From a virus: a stretch of DNA of 27,723 nt. Positions 25,803 through 27,723 of the stretch are shown in pieces. The translations under genes were made by a program, and so were the position numbers. The DNA lies in the IMG/VR virus record IMGVR_UViG_3300046467_000720, positions 1-27,723 of that record; one strand, given 5' to 3'. The notes beneath the pieces are model-generated. The model did no database searches. It worked only from the letters and a program-made list of their open reading frames with translations, and was not told the origin of the DNA. How positions within the stretch are numbered: the stretch's first letter is position 1; each line of letters begins with the position of its first letter.

Positions 25803-27723
25803 TTACTCTTCTTCTTTTTGCTCCTGCTCGCGTAAAAGCTGCTTCCACTCCTCTAGGCTTTCCTCTCTTGATCCCGCTGCGTTTGGCTCCATTAGTTCCC
25901 TGAACTCTGGAACGTCCTCGTTCGCCTTGAGGTATAAATTTAATAACCGCAGTGTACTCTCTGGCATTTGCTGGGCCGCTATTGCCTCCTTCGCCAGCAC
26001 TCCTACTTGCGGTAATGAGTGCTGTTTGTGTTTGCCAAGCCACCCCATCACTTGTGAAAATCCTTCTGGGTCATGTGCGCCCCCTGTAATGAACGCTTGA
26101 ACCCAGTCGGAAAGCAGGAATCTTGCTTTCAATGCCTTGAGTTGGGCCGTTGCCATCATGGGCTGGGAAGTTTCAGCCCCGAACGTGCCAACCGCCCCAC
26201 CGATCTCCCGCTCTCTTTCAAGTAGCTTGAAAATCGCCGTCCAATCATCAAGTTGCTCTATCTTTTTCGGCTCTAAAACTGACTCCAATATCCGCCTCTG
26301 TCTTTCGTTGCCGTAAATCAGGGTCATCCATTCGGGATACTTCACCTCTATCGCCATCGCTTTCTCCGGGTCTACTACCCCCGGCTTAAGCCCATAGCCT
26401 CTTGTAATCGCTCTTTGGGGCGATCTTGCAATATCAAGAGTCTTGGTGAAAATATGATTGGCAACCTCATCGGAAAGCTCTTTCTTCATGTCCGGCGGAA
26501 GCACTTCAACCCACCTCTTAACCAGTTCAGGGTTTTTGCTCCTAAACACAAGGTGTTCAACAAAGTCTTCTTTATTGTCTTTAATGAGGCTTATCCCCTC
26601 AACATCGCTGTACTTGAATGCTGCGTATAAATCATTATCAAACTGCTGTGTTCGCCTCGCCTCTGCCTTTAACGCAGCCTTCACCTCTTTTACAACCGTC
26701 CTCACTCGCGCTGGCCCCTCCAGAAGTGCGTCAGCTATCTCCAGCAAGTCTTCCTGTGTGATAACCGCTTGCTCTCCGAATGTGTTGTTTTTCCCCTTCA
26801 ACGCCATGAAATCGTCTAAAGCCTTTTCCAGTGACGCAACCGCCTTGGGTGAGCCAAACAGTTCGTTCTTAAATCCCTTATCAAGTTCTTTAAGCTGTTT
26901 AGCCACAATCTCAAGGTCAACCAAATTTTGTCCCAACCTTGTTTGGAAGGTCGCGGGGGCATTTAGGATTTTGTCCTGTAACCCCACTCTCAAGGCATCA
27001 TACCCTTCCGGCATCAATGTCTTTAGGTGTACGAGGGTCATTAGTCTTCCCTCGTCCTGAAGCAATTCCTTCCCAAGTTTGCCCACCTCAAACTGACCGC
27101 CTTCAGTAACTTCTTTGGTCAATTTTTGGAACCAAGAATCTGTGCGCTCAAAAATGTCTATGTTTATCTTTTTCCACGCCTGAAGCTCGTCCAAGTCATC
27201 AGCCAGCTTGTTGAACTTGATTTGATCGGCAGCAGTTGCGCCCCCAAGATTCCTGATGGATTTACTGAAATCATCTTTCAGGCTACCGTAAAGCGTGCTG
27301 AAATCTTTCATTTCATGGCCCGGAGCCACTACCATCATATTTTTCTTAAAGTTTCCCAGTTCTGTCCCAACCAGAGTCTTAATGCGTTGAGCCTCTTCAA
27401 AGGTGTGTTCCTTCGTGGAAAATTCCTTATACTTTTTTATCTTCGCCTTTATCTCCGCAAACATTGAGGCTATTTCCTCTTTTTTCTCTGGAGGAAGCGT
27501 TGCTGCCAAATCGTTGCCCTGTGCGTCAAGGAGAGTTACCTCTGGTTTCCCTCCTTGCTTTTTCGGCTTCAGGACAGTTGGCAAGCTCTCTTCCCACTCT
27601 CTCAACGCCTTGAGGAAACTGTCATCAAGCTGCACAAATGGCTCCTCTGGAAGCTGACCTATCAATGCTGCATATCTCTTTTTCTCCGTAGCCTTGTTCG
27701 CAGCAATCGCCTTCTGCGCTGCC
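25803..27723 (-). CDS. large helical phage protein, 5' end beyond window (at least 640 aa)
   Basis: The frame has no stop up to the window edge. The codons upstream of the first in-frame start candidate (TTG at 27665) read AAQKAIAANKATEKKRYAAL, the same style of helical, Ala/Lys-rich sequence, so the true start is probably outside. The visible part is acidic and helical without enzyme motifs, with coiled-coil-like stretches (EKKEEIASMFAEIKAKIKKY) and a Glu-rich end (LLREQEQKEEE). A large virion or internal, possibly ejected, protein is plausible from size, composition and phage context; the function is not known. Confidence 0.65.
   Translation of the reverse strand, partial: AAQKAIAANKATEKKRYAALIGQLPEEPFVQLDDSFLKALREWEESLPTVLKPKKQGGKPEVTLLDAQGNDLAATLPPEKKEEIASMFAEIKAKIKKYKEFSTKEHTFEEAQRIKTLVGTELGNFKKNMMVVAPGHEMKDFSTLYGSLKDDFSKSIRNLGGATAADQIKFNKLADDLDELQAWKKINIDIFERTDSWFQKLTKEVTEGGQFEVGKLGKELLQDEGRLMTLVHLKTLMPEGYDALRVGLQDKILNAPATFQTRLGQNLVDLEIVAKQLKELDKGFKNELFGSPKAVASLEKALDDFMALKGKNNTFGEQAVITQEDLLEIADALLEGPARVRTVVKEVKAALKAEARRTQQFDNDLYAAFKYSDVEGISLIKDNKEDFVEHLVFRSKNPELVKRWVEVLPPDMKKELSDEVANHIFTKTLDIARSPQRAITRGYGLKPGVVDPEKAMAIEVKYPEWMTLIYGNERQRRILESVLEPKKIEQLDDWTAIFKLLEREREIGGAVGTFGAETSQPMMATAQLKALKARFLLSDWVQAFITGGAHDPEGFSQVMGWLGKHKQHSLPQVGVLAKEAIAAQQMPESTLRLLNLYLKANEDVPEFRELMEPNAAGSREESLEEWKQLLREQEQKEEE

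Noticed and set aside
26458-27060. Plus-strand frame of 200 aa opposite the large helical protein
   Set aside because: Ser/Leu-rich sequence without domain signs; shadow of the minus-strand gene.

Overview
The window is a piece of a tailed temperate phage (Caudoviricetes) genome or prophage. It carries an N4-gp56-type major capsid protein, scaffold, portal, both terminase subunits and a repetitive tail fibre. It also has a tyrosine integrase with excisionase-like partners, a RecT recombination module and a DUF1376/DnaA-C replication module. Start sites mostly have clear AGGAGG-type ribosome sites, and genes are packed with ATGA or TAATG overlaps. The host is not certain. The integrase C-terminus (MRHTFAS...MGHS...HY) reminds me of PVC-group bacteria such as Verrucomicrobiota, but this is only an inference.

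Layout. (1) 1-12255, minus strand: the morphogenesis operon, read from right to left: small terminase, XF1762-type acyltransferase, large terminase, HExxH protein, two tiny basic proteins, portal, a small protein, scaffold, capsid, two small proteins, a 1275-aa tail fibre, and the start of another gene at the left edge. (2) 12256-15193, plus strand: a divergent cluster of small accessory genes ending in a Lar-like zinc-ribbon protein. A pseudoknotted RNA fold lies between its first two genes. (3) 15194-23959, minus strand: the integration, recombination and replication operon. It starts with the integrase, passes a terminator, then continues through two excisionase-like HTH proteins, RecT, a Cas4/RecB-like nuclease, a protein with an SSB-like acidic tip, a second structured RNA in front of a GNAT gene, DnaA domain IV, a RusA gene split over two frames, zinc-ribbon and ribbon-helix-helix proteins, a second PD-(D/E)XK nuclease and DUF1376. 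(4) 23960-24322: a regulatory and probable attP region. (5) 24323-27723: a plus-strand RHH gene facing a minus-strand group (a large helical protein cut by the window edge, a metallophosphoesterase, a winged-helix protein, a small protein).

The most unusual content is two compact candidate RNA structures (about 12653-12772 on plus, 19010-19098 on minus), each with a pseudoknot; a RusA-like gene whose conserved N- and C-terminal halves lie in different frames, with both ends coupled to neighbouring genes; a dispersed near-palindromic 13-mer; and a repeat-rich integrase promoter/att region. Several small genes (47, 58, 27, 58 and 49 aa) fit exactly into operon gaps and were found by translating the intergenic DNA by hand.
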